Below are positions 1-4,907 of a stretch of DNA of 8,419 bases, piece after piece. This DNA is from an uncultured Clostridium sp. (GTDB taxonomy: Bacteria; Bacillota; Clostridia; Clostridiales; Clostridiaceae), in assembly GCA_937927335.1 (NCBI GenBank), contig CALBDU010000009.1, positions 1 to 8,419 of the forward strand, written 5' to 3'. The notes beneath the pieces are model-generated. The model worked only from the letters and a program-made list of their open reading frames with translations, was not told the DNA's origin and did not search any database. How positions within the stretch are numbered: position 1 is the stretch's first letter; every line of letters starts with the position of its first letter. Position numbers and translations under genes: made by a program.

Positions 1-35
1 ATATTATATAATAAATATTATATAATAAATATTAT
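1..35. repeat. AT-only tandem repeat of a 14-bp unit, with a palindromic core
   Basis: The unit ATATTATATAATAA occurs at 1-14 and 15-28, and its first seven bases recur at 29-35. Each full copy contains the perfect 10-bp palindrome ATTATATAAT (3-12 and 17-26), so the two palindromes lie 14 bp apart, a little over one helical turn. The repeat sits just upstream of the -35 box of the first promoter. It could be an UP-like AT tract, an operator array or low-complexity drift. It may continue to the left of the window. Confidence 0.6.
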
Positions 36-38
36 TAG

Positions 39-66
39 TTGTCAAAGTTATAATATTTGTTATAAT
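39..66 (+). promoter_or_regulatory. Probable sigma-A promoter P1 for the regulatory cassette
   Basis: The -35 box TTGTCA (39-44, five of six consensus bases) is followed by 16 bp and the -10 box TATAAT (61-66, perfect). A TG at 58-59 gives an extended -10. Transcription would start near 73, leaving about 100 nt of leader before the GTG at 175. A second perfect extended -10 (TG-T-TATAAT) at 100-108 has no convincing -35 box and may be an alternative start. Confidence 0.6.
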
Positions 67-74
67 AATAACAG
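57..74. promoter_or_regulatory. Rex-like palindromic operator overlapping the P1 -10 box
   Basis: The site reads TTGTTA-N6-TAACAG and matches 11 of the 12 defined positions of the clostridial Rex consensus TTGTTA-N6-TAACAA. Its inner 16 bp (58-73, TGTTAT-AATA-ATAACA) form a perfect inverted repeat. It covers the -10 hexamer at 61-66, so a bound repressor would block RNA polymerase. Rex is a repressor released by NADH, and Rex control of hydrogen-production genes has been predicted in clostridia. Chance matches are not rare in DNA this AT-rich, so this remains an inference. Confidence 0.45.
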
Positions 75-174
75 CATTATATCATTTCTTTCAGAATTTT
101 GTTATAATTGAATTGAAAAACTTACTGGAAAGGACTAATGTATAATAACTGATTCAAATAATGGGGGAATTGCT

Positions 175-528
175 GTGAAAATTAGAGAAATAAAGGAATT
201 GCTAAACATTGAACCTATTACTTGCCAGGAAAAGCTTGATGTGGACGTAAAGTATGCATTTGCATCAGATTTAATGAGTGATGTACTAGCCCTTGTAAAC
301 ACTGATGTAATGCTGATTACCGGGCTCATTAACATTCAAACAATAAGAACCGCAGAGATGAAGGATATTAAGTGTATAATATTTGTTAGAGGTAAGGTGC
401 CGGATGAAACAGTAATAGAGTTAGCCAGACAAAATGAAATTTGCTTATTATGCACAAAACTCACTATGTTTAATACCTGCGGCTTGCTCCACAAAAGCGG
501 TATGCAGGGAGCTGAACTAAAAAAATGA
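175..528 (+). CDS. DRTGG-domain protein, first gene of the regulatory cassette
   Basis: The 117-residue soluble protein is essentially a single DRTGG domain (roughly residues 25-110), a small domain also found in phosphotransacetylase-type proteins and next to CBS domains. Visible hallmarks are SDLMSDV (31-37), ITG (48-50), CII (67-69) and the TMFNTCGLL end (97-105). Its ligand and function are unknown. The GTG start follows GGGGGA (163-168) with 6 nt spacing, and no in-frame ATG precedes it. There is no DNA-binding, membrane or catalytic motif. The stop overlaps the start of the next gene as ATGA, implying translational coupling. A second DRTGG protein lies at 2207-2536. Five cysteines are present (17, 67, 90, 93, 102), three of them near the C-terminus, but no recognised metal motif. 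Family assignment is fairly sure; a role in sensing for hydrogenase control is inferred from position. Confidence 0.82.
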   Translation: MKIREIKELLNIEPITCQEKLDVDVKYAFASDLMSDVLALVNTDVMLITGLINIQTIRTAEMKDIKCIIFVRGKVPDETVIELARQNEICLLCTKLTMFNTCGLLHKSGMQGAELKK

Positions 529-959
529 TAGAAAATGAAATTATTAAATTTCACTATGATATTATAAGCGGTGATTATTTAAAAGGGGGCGAGGCCTCCA
601 GTAATATAAAGAAGGTATTGATGCAGCTTGGCATTGACAATAGTATTATAAAGAGAGTATGTGTAGCCAGCTATGAAGCTGAAATGAATATTGTAATTCA
701 TAGCTTTGGCGGATACATGGAAGCTAAGATATATGAGGATCGAATAGAAATAGTGGCCGCTGACATGGGGCCAGGCATTCAGGATATAGAATTGGCGTTA
801 ACGGAGGGTTATTCCACAGCAACCGAAGGAGCGAGAGAAATGGGTTTTGGTGCTGGTATGGGATTGCCAAATATTAAAAATACATGTGATGAATTGGAGA
901 TTAATTCAGCCCATGGAGATAAAACTATAATAACCATGAAAATTTATTATAATAAGTAA
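525..959 (+). CDS. ATP-binding protein, anti-sigma/RsbW-type HATPase domain
   Basis: This 144-residue protein is a stand-alone GHKL ATPase fold like the RsbW and SpoIIAB anti-sigma kinases. An N-box-like segment lies around 51-59 (EAEMNIVIH, with the ATP/Mg-binding Asn at 55), the G1 box is DMGPGI (80-85), and the G2 lid GFGAGMGLPNIK spans 107-118. The protein appears complete and has no sensor, dimerisation-histidine or membrane segment. Family members bind ATP and often phosphorylate a serine on a STAS-type antagonist, but no sigma factor or STAS gene is in this window, so the partner is unknown. The ATG overlaps the previous stop by 4 nt; the only purine-rich upstream stretch, AGGGAG (506-511), is rather far, so translation is probably coupled. 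The gene sits between a DRTGG protein and a hydrogenase-like iron-sulfur protein, which suggests signalling in the hydrogenase locus. Confidence 0.85.
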   Translation: MIENEIIKFHYDIISGDYLKGGEASSNIKKVLMQLGIDNSIIKRVCVASYEAEMNIVIHSFGGYMEAKIYEDRIEIVAADMGPGIQDIELALTEGYSTATEGAREMGFGAGMGLPNIKNTCDELEINSAHGDKTIITMKIYYNK

Positions 960-972
960 GGTAGTGAATAAA

Positions 973-2217
973 ATGAATAGATTATTTCATTCAGTAAAGC
1001 TTATTGAAGAGAAGTGTAAGGGTTGCAGCAAATGTATGAATAAATGTCCCATGGAAGCGGTAAGGCTAAAAAATTCCAAGGCATTTGTAATTGAAGAAAA
1101 ATGCATAGATTGCGGCGAATGTATAAGAACCTGCCCGTATAATGCCCATGTAGCTGAAAAGAACAACCTGGAAGATATAGAAAAATATAAGGTTAAGGTT
1201 GCAATTCCATCAGTAACATTATATTCCCAGTTTGGAGAGTATATTGAACCGTCTATCATAAATGATGCACTTCTCAGTTTAGGTTTTGATGAAGTTTACG
1301 ACGTCACCTATGCCTGCGATATCTTTTCTGAAATAACCAAGAAGGAAATTGAAAAAATTAAAAAACCTGCAATATCAGTAATGTGTCCAAGTATTGCCAG
1401 GTTAATAAATACAAGCTACCCCAGTCTAATTGAACACACTGTTAAAATATTAACTCCAATAGAAATTGCAGCTAATTTAATCCGCGAAAAGTATGAAAAG
1501 GAAGGCTATACCTATGAGGATGTAGGAATATTTTACCTTACACCATGTGTAGGATGGATCACTATGCTAAAATATCCTTCAATAAATAGAAGTGCTGAGA
1601 TAAACGGCATTCTGGCAATAAATGATGTATATGCAAAATTGCTTAAGGCACTGAAAAATAAAAATAAGGGAAGGGAGGATAATATGTCTTTTACAGGCTT
1701 ATCCTTGGCGTTGCCCGGAGGCTTAAGCAAAACCATGAACGCTTCAGATTATATTGTTGTGGATGGTGTGCACAATGTGGTGAAGGTTTTCGATGACATA
1801 GAAAATGGGAAAATAAAGGATGTAAACTTCATAGAGCCCTTCGCCTGCAGCGGCGGATGTATGGGCGGGTCTTTCCTGGTGGAAAATCCGTACAATGCAA
1901 GGCGCATAATGAGCAAATATGTAAATGAAATAAATTTCACATACAGCTTTGATGAACTCAGTGATTTTTACAGGCAGCAATTCGTAGAGAATGTAAGGAA
2001 TATTAAGTTTTCTAACCAGAAACTTGCAGATGATTTCGTAAGTGCAGTAAAGAAGATGAAATTTATGAACCAGCTCATTAATACACTGCCGGGAACAGAC
2101 TGCGGACAATGCGGCTCACCATCCTGCAAGGCATTTGCTGAGGATGTTGTAAAAGGCTTGGCACCAATAGGTGATTGCAAATATATAAATATTGGAGGTG
2201 ATAATGATGTTAGTTAA
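973..2217 (+). CDS. Iron-sulfur protein with degenerate [FeFe]-hydrogenase H-domain
   Basis: The 414-residue cytoplasmic protein has three parts. Residues 15-54 form a two-cluster ferredoxin domain (Cys 15/18/21/25 and 44/47/50/54). Residues about 75-310 resemble the [FeFe]-hydrogenase large-subunit C-terminal domain, with SVMCPS (135-140), TPCVGW (190-195) and EPFACSGGCMGG (288-299) in place of the L1, L2 and L3 motifs. Residues 377-402 form an Fe-S domain with Cys 377/380/385/402. All four cysteines that would hold the cubane of an H-cluster are kept (138, 192, 292, 296), but the proton-transfer Cys is Met137 and the L2 Lys is Trp195, so hydrogenase activity is unlikely. Electron-relay or redox/H2-sensing roles are inferred. 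The ATG at 973 is preferred over an in-frame GTG at 964 because AAGG at 958-961 lies only 2 nt before that GTG, and because MNRLFHS looks like the usual family start. Confidence 0.85.
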   Translation: MNRLFHSVKLIEEKCKGCSKCMNKCPMEAVRLKNSKAFVIEEKCIDCGECIRTCPYNAHVAEKNNLEDIEKYKVKVAIPSVTLYSQFGEYIEPSIINDALLSLGFDEVYDVTYACDIFSEITKKEIEKIKKPAISVMCPSIARLINTSYPSLIEHTVKILTPIEIAANLIREKYEKEGYTYEDVGIFYLTPCVGWITMLKYPSINRSAEINGILAINDVYAKLLKALKNKNKGREDNMSFTGLSLALPGGLSKTMNASDYIVVDGVHNVVKVFDDIENGKIKDVNFIEPFACSGGCMGGSFLVENPYNARRIMSKYVNEINFTYSFDELSDFYRQQFVENVRNIKFSNQKLADDFVSAVKKMKFMNQLINTLPGTDCGQCGSPSCKAFAEDVVKGLAPIGDCKYINIGGDNDVS

Positions 2218-2536
2218 GAATTTGGCTGAAAAATTAAATCTAAAAATATTGTCTGCTGAAACAGGTCTAGACCGAGTGGTTGAAGGCGGCTATACTGGAG
2301 ATTTACTTAGCTGGGTTATGTCCCATGCTTCCAAAGGAAATGCATGGATTACAGTGCAGATACATCCCAACATTGTGGCAGTAGCAGTGCTGCTGGAGCT
2401 GTCCTGTATAATAATCCCTGAAGATATTGCAGTAGAGCAGTTAACCATAGACAAGGCAAATTCAGAAGGTATTCCAGTTTTGCAATCCTCTGACCACGCT
2501 TTTGATTTATGCTGGAAAATAAAGAATTTAGAATAA
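2207..2536 (+). CDS. Second DRTGG-domain protein
   Basis: The 109-residue protein is a single DRTGG domain and a divergent relative of the product at 175-528. Aligned hallmarks are GDLLSWVM (31-38), WIT (47-49), CII (67-69) and a TIDKANSEGIPVL segment (80-92) matching the other protein's TVIELARQNEICLL. It lacks the N-terminal stretch of about 20 residues of the first copy and its GLL-type tail, and has only two cysteines. GGAGGTG at 2194-2200 gives 6 nt spacing to the ATG at 2207; the ATG at 2204 is only 3 nt away, and the upstream in-frame TTG at 2192 would overlap the ribosome binding site itself. The first 11 bp overlap the end of the preceding iron-sulfur gene. The ligand is unknown; it may pair with the other DRTGG protein or act on the HATPase or PHP proteins. 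Confidence 0.8.
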   Translation: MLVKNLAEKLNLKILSAETGLDRVVEGGYTGDLLSWVMSHASKGNAWITVQIHPNIVAVAVLLELSCIIIPEDIAVEQLTIDKANSEGIPVLQSSDHAFDLCWKIKNLE

Positions 2537-2537
2537 G

Positions 2538-3245
2538 ATGAAGATATATACTGATTTTCATATTCATACTGCATTGTCACCTTGCGGAGATAACGATATG
2601 ACACCAAATAATATTATTAACATGGCTAAAATAAAGGGCCTGGATGCTATTGCTATCACAGATCACAACAGCTGTGAAAATGTATCTGCATGTATGGAAG
2701 TGGGAAAAGAAAATGATCTTATAGTAATACCTGGAATGGAACTTCAAACCAGAGAGGATGTTCACGTTTTATGCCTGTTTAGTGAACTGGATACTGCATT
2801 GGAGTTCCAGAACTTTGTCTATTCTAAACTTCCACCTTTAAAAAATAATGTAAATTTATTCGGTGAGCAGCTGATATTTGATAAGTATGACAACATAATA
2901 GGGCACAATGAAAGACTGCTTTTAACTGCTTCAGATTTGACGTTAAATGATGCATTTAAAAAAGTGAATGAATTAAATGGTGCATTTATACCAGCCCATA
3001 TAGATAGAGATAATTTCGGGATTGTATTTACACTAGGTTTTATTCCTAAAGATTTAACAATGTCTACTGTGGAATATAGTTCCAAAGATGGTCTGCAAAA
3101 GCTTATAAAATGCGGCTTTGTAGAAAACGGTTACAATTTCATACATTCCTCGGATGCGCATTACCTTGAAAATCTTCTGGAACAAGAAAATGAAATGGAA
3201 ATAGATGAATTAAAAGTACGCAATATTATCAATAAATTAAAATAA
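2538..3245 (+). CDS. PHP-domain metal-dependent phosphoesterase
   Basis: This 235-residue protein carries a PHP (polymerase and histidinol phosphatase) domain with its metal-binding motifs in order: DFHIHT (6-11, His8 and His10), TDHN (41-44), PGMEL (65-69, Glu68), His76, PAHID (152-156, His154) and SSDAHY (204-209, Asp206 and His208). These would hold a two- or three-metal centre that hydrolyses a phosphoester, as in TrpH/YciV-like enzymes. The substrate cannot be read from sequence; a nucleotide, a small phosphate ester or a phosphoprotein are all possible. No membrane segment or signal peptide is seen. The ATG begins 1 nt after the previous stop and no good ribosome binding site is visible, so translation is probably coupled. 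It is the last gene of the first unit. Its association with an ATP-binding kinase-like protein suggests an opposing phosphorylation and dephosphorylation pair, which is inference. Confidence 0.88.
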   Translation: MKIYTDFHIHTALSPCGDNDMTPNNIINMAKIKGLDAIAITDHNSCENVSACMEVGKENDLIVIPGMELQTREDVHVLCLFSELDTALEFQNFVYSKLPPLKNNVNLFGEQLIFDKYDNIIGHNERLLLTASDLTLNDAFKKVNELNGAFIPAHIDRDNFGIVFTLGFIPKDLTMSTVEYSSKDGLQKLIKCGFVENGYNFIHSSDAHYLENLLEQENEMEIDELKVRNIINKLK

Positions 3246-3249
3246 TATA

Positions 3250-3278
3250 TAGCAAAATAGAAAGTAATTTGTTATAAT
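3250..3278 (+). promoter_or_regulatory. Probable sigma-A promoter P2 for the hyd operon
   Basis: A perfect TATAAT (3273-3278) is preceded by TG at 3270-3271, giving an extended -10. The likely -35 hexamer TAGCAA (3250-3255) is poor (three of six) but 17 bp away. Transcription would start near 3285, leaving a leader of about 135 nt. The stretch AATTTGTTATAAT also occurs in the P1 region as AATTTTGTTATAAT (96-108). Confidence 0.5.
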
Positions 3279-3325
3279 GAAAAAGGTAATAATTTATTAA
3301 TTTTAAATTGTCGCAATATTAAAAA

Positions 3326-3350
3326 GTTTAAAGAACACACAGCTTTAAAC
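3326..3350 (+). repeat. Inverted repeat with 8-bp perfect arms in the hyd leader
   Basis: GTTTAAAG (3326-3333) and CTTTAAAC (3343-3350) are exact reverse complements separated by 9 nt. In RNA this would be a modest AU-rich hairpin; in DNA it could bind a dimeric regulator. No T-run follows, so it is not a terminator. Confidence 0.6.
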
Positions 3351-3369
3351 AAATTGAATATTCTGAAAT

Positions 3370-3387
3370 TTGTTAAAAAATTAATAA
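3370..3387. promoter_or_regulatory. Rex-like operator upstream of hydC
   Basis: TTGTTA-N6-TAATAA matches 11 of the 12 defined positions of the clostridial Rex consensus TTGTTA-N6-TAACAA. It lies about 85 bp downstream of the predicted P2 start and 32 bp upstream of the hydC GTG. Repression here would have to be by roadblock, or an unrecognised promoter lies nearer. The AT-rich setting makes a chance match possible. Confidence 0.4.
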
Positions 3388-3397
3388 TTATTAATTT
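3378..3397. repeat. 20-bp perfect palindrome before the hydC ribosome binding site
   Basis: AAATTAATAA at 3378-3387 is followed directly by its reverse complement TTATTAATTT at 3388-3397. It overlaps the right half of the Rex-like site and ends 9 nt before AGGAAG (3407-3412). It could be an operator for a dimeric regulator or an artefact of AT-rich composition. Confidence 0.55.
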
Positions 3398-3419
3398 CGA
3401 ATTGAAAGGAAGAGATGGT

Positions 3420-3917
3420 GTGGATAACGAAAAGAAATGCTGCTGTGGATGCAGCCAGGAAGACCCAAGATTAGTTGAACTTAATGAAGCTATCGAAAGT
3501 CACAAAGATACAAAAGGAGCTTTAATACCTGTTCTTCATAAGGTACAAACATTGTACGGATATCTGCCTGAAGATGTTCTTCAGATAGTATCAGAAGGAC
3601 TTAATGTTCCAATGACTGAAATATACGGGGTAGCTTCCTTCTATTCAATTTTCTCCTTAGAGCCAAAAGGAGAACATATAATAAGGGTATGCTTAGGAAC
3701 AGCCTGCTATGTTAAAGGTTCACAATTGATTATTGACGAAATAAGCAAGGAACTCAATATTGGAGTTGGCAAAACTTCTGAAGACGGAAAATTCACATTA
3801 GAAGCCTGCAGATGCCTTGGTGCATGTGGACTTGCTCCAGTAATGACAATAGGCGAAAAGGTTTATGGAAGACTAGTTCCAGAATCAATTCCAGAAATTT
3901 TAAAAGAATATAAATAA
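3420..3917 (+). CDS. hydC: Electron-bifurcating [FeFe]-hydrogenase subunit HydC (NuoE-like)
   Basis: The 165-residue NuoE-type subunit carries one [2Fe-2S] cluster and belongs to the HydABC complex that couples NAD(P)H and reduced ferredoxin oxidation to H2 formation. Residues about 15-80 form the helical N-terminal part, including a GYLP motif (47-50) and EIYGVASFYS (67-76). A thioredoxin-like ferredoxin domain follows, with ligands Cys91 and Cys96 (C-x4-C) and Cys132 and Cys136 (C-x3-C). The GTG at 3420 is chosen because AGGAAG (3407-3412) lies 7 nt upstream and the length then suits the family; an in-frame TTG at 3354 would translate the leader palindrome. The N-terminus has an unusual CCCGC cluster (residues 7-11). 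It is the first gene of hydCEDBA, 12 nt before hydE. Confidence 0.93.
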   Translation: MDNEKKCCCGCSQEDPRLVELNEAIESHKDTKGALIPVLHKVQTLYGYLPEDVLQIVSEGLNVPMTEIYGVASFYSIFSLEPKGEHIIRVCLGTACYVKGSQLIIDEISKELNIGVGKTSEDGKFTLEACRCLGACGLAPVMTIGEKVYGRLVPESIPEILKEYK

Positions 3918-3929
3918 GGGTATTAGATT

Positions 3930-4475
3930 ATGAGAGAAATTTCTCTGCACTTGATAGATATAATACAAAATTCAATAAGTGCAAAAGCAACGCTTATACA
4001 AGTGGGTATAGAAGTAGATACGGAAAAGGATTATATTAAGATAACCATAACTGACAATGGATGCGGCATGGACAGTGAAACCCTGAAGAATGTAAAGGAC
4101 CCCTTTGTCACTTCCAGAAAAACGAGAAGGGTGGGACTTGGACTTTCACTTTTTGAGGCAGCATGTAAACGGTGTGATGGATATTTAGAGGTTTATTCTG
4201 AAAAAGGAAAAGGTACTGAAGTAATTGCATATATGAAATATAATCATATTGACCGGGAACCATTAGGAAATATACAGGATACTATAATAAGTGTTTTATT
4301 GTATGAAAATGTTGATATTGTGTACAAGCATAGCTTTAATGAAAGTACTTTTGTGTTTGATAGCAGAGAAATAAAGAAAATAGTTGGGGACGACTTAAAT
4401 AATCCAGAGATATTAGATTGGATTCAGGGATATATTGCCGAAAATATTGAAAATATAGATGGAGGTGCCATTTAA
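3930..4475 (+). CDS. HydE-like ATP-binding protein (histidine-kinase-type HATPase domain)
   Basis: The 181-residue protein has a GHKL ATPase domain in its first 105 residues: an N-box region HLIDIIQNSISAKA (7-20, Asn14), G1 box DNGCGMD (42-48) and a G2 lid RRVGLGLSLF (66-75). Residues about 110-181 are an unassigned tail that is acidic towards its end. There is no transmembrane segment, sensor domain or phosphoacceptor-histidine helix bundle, so it is not a normal two-component kinase. It occupies the slot between hydC and hydD that I recall being called hydE in Acetobacterium woodii, where the product is not part of the purified complex. It should not be confused with the radical-SAM maturase also named HydE. 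AAGGG at 3916-3920 is 9 nt from the ATG. Its stop overlaps hydD (TAATG). It may regulate hydrogenase by phosphorylation, which is unproven. Confidence 0.85.
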   Translation: MREISLHLIDIIQNSISAKATLIQVGIEVDTEKDYIKITITDNGCGMDSETLKNVKDPFVTSRKTRRVGLGLSLFEAACKRCDGYLEVYSEKGKGTEVIAYMKYNHIDREPLGNIQDTIISVLLYENVDIVYKHSFNESTFVFDSREIKKIVGDDLNNPEILDWIQGYIAENIENIDGGAI

Positions 4476-4876
4476 TGAAATCAATACAGGAATTAGAGGC
4501 TATAAGAAAGAAAACCATAGATAATGTTAATCAGAGAAAAGACAGAACAACTACAAGAATAGTTGTAGGAATGGCTACCTGCGGAATAGCTGCAGGAGCA
4601 AGACCTGTTTTGTTGTCAATAATAGATGAAGTAAAAAAACTTGGACTTGGAGATGTATCAGTAGTTCAGACAGGCTGCATAGGTTTATGCAGATTCGAGC
4701 CTATCGTTGAGGTTATAAGACCTGGCGAAGAAAAGGTTACCTATATTAAAATGACAGCTGATAAAGCTAAGAGAATAGTTAATGAACATGTAGTTCAGGG
4801 AAAAGTCGTTGATGAATATGTTATGCATATTGTTGACGGTAAAGTAGTTAATGACTTTACAGTTCAGAAAGATTAA
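4475..4876 (+). CDS. hydD: HydD-like thioredoxin-fold ferredoxin subunit
   Basis: The 133-residue protein has a thioredoxin-like [2Fe-2S] ferredoxin fold and matches the HydD accessory subunit of tetrameric HydABCD hydrogenases such as that of Acetobacterium woodii. A helical N-terminal extension (1-27) precedes the domain; MATCGIAAGA (33-42) and QTGCIGLC (65-72) are the cluster-binding regions. Only three cysteines exist (36, 68, 72). The position five after Cys36, where HydB has its second ligand, is Gly41, so the cluster may be absent or bound in another way. It aligns along its length with the N-terminal domain of HydB, indicating an old duplication. GGAGGTG at 4461-4467 gives 7 nt spacing, and the start codon shares one base with the hydE stop. 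The hydB ATG follows 31 nt downstream. The assignment is good; the role in electron transfer is uncertain. Confidence 0.85.
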   Translation: MKSIQELEAIRKKTIDNVNQRKDRTTTRIVVGMATCGIAAGARPVLLSIIDEVKKLGLGDVSVVQTGCIGLCRFEPIVEVIRPGEEKVTYIKMTADKAKRIVNEHVVQGKVVDEYVMHIVDGKVVNDFTVQKD

Positions 4877-4907
4877 TTAAATAGTTGAATTGATTGGAGG
4901 AAGTAAG

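Larger units (their letters stand above)
3246..3419 (+). promoter_or_regulatory. Leader region between the regulatory cassette and the hyd operon
   Basis: This 174-bp gap carries no credible gene. It holds a promoter with a perfect extended -10 (TG-T-TATAAT, 3270-3278) and a weak -35 (TAGCAA, 3250-3255, 17 bp spacing), an inverted repeat (3326-3350), a Rex-like site (3370-3387), a palindrome (3378-3397) and the hydC ribosome binding site (AGGAAG, 3407-3412). No GC-rich hairpin with a T-run is present, so no terminator separates the two gene groups and readthrough from the upstream cassette is possible. Confidence 0.6.

Noticed and set aside
161..178. Five-codon ATG frame ending in TGA over the GTG start at 175, a possible leader peptide
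   Set aside because: No ribosome binding site precedes it; the GGGGGA that would serve the GTG lies inside it.
135..335. Minus-strand open frames throughout (for example here, 1744-2109 and 5397-5798)
   Set aside because: They lie opposite strongly conserved + strand genes, have no ribosome binding sites, and their translations show no recognisable domains; they mirror the coding strand.
964..972. GTG start for the pseudo-hydrogenase gene
   Set aside because: The AAGG at 958-961 is only 2 nt away; the ATG at 973 gives the expected family start.
973..2217. A second active [FeFe]-hydrogenase, such as a sensory HydS
   Set aside because: The L1 and L2 motifs lack the proton-transfer Cys and the Lys needed at the di-iron site, and no PAS domain is present.
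3326..3350. Transcription terminator after the PHP gene
   Set aside because: The stem is AU-rich and no T-run follows the right arm.
3354..3419. TTG start extending hydC upstream by 22 residues
   Set aside because: It has no ribosome binding site, would translate the palindrome and Rex-like site, and would make HydC longer than usual. The GTG at 3420 is well placed.
3285..3419. Riboswitch or T-box in the hyd leader
   Set aside because: No recognisable conserved aptamer core or T-box sequence was seen; the leader is almost wholly AT.
3415..3474. Out-of-frame 19-residue ATG frame overlapping the hydC start
   Set aside because: The ribosome binding site is too close to that ATG, and the peptide resembles nothing.
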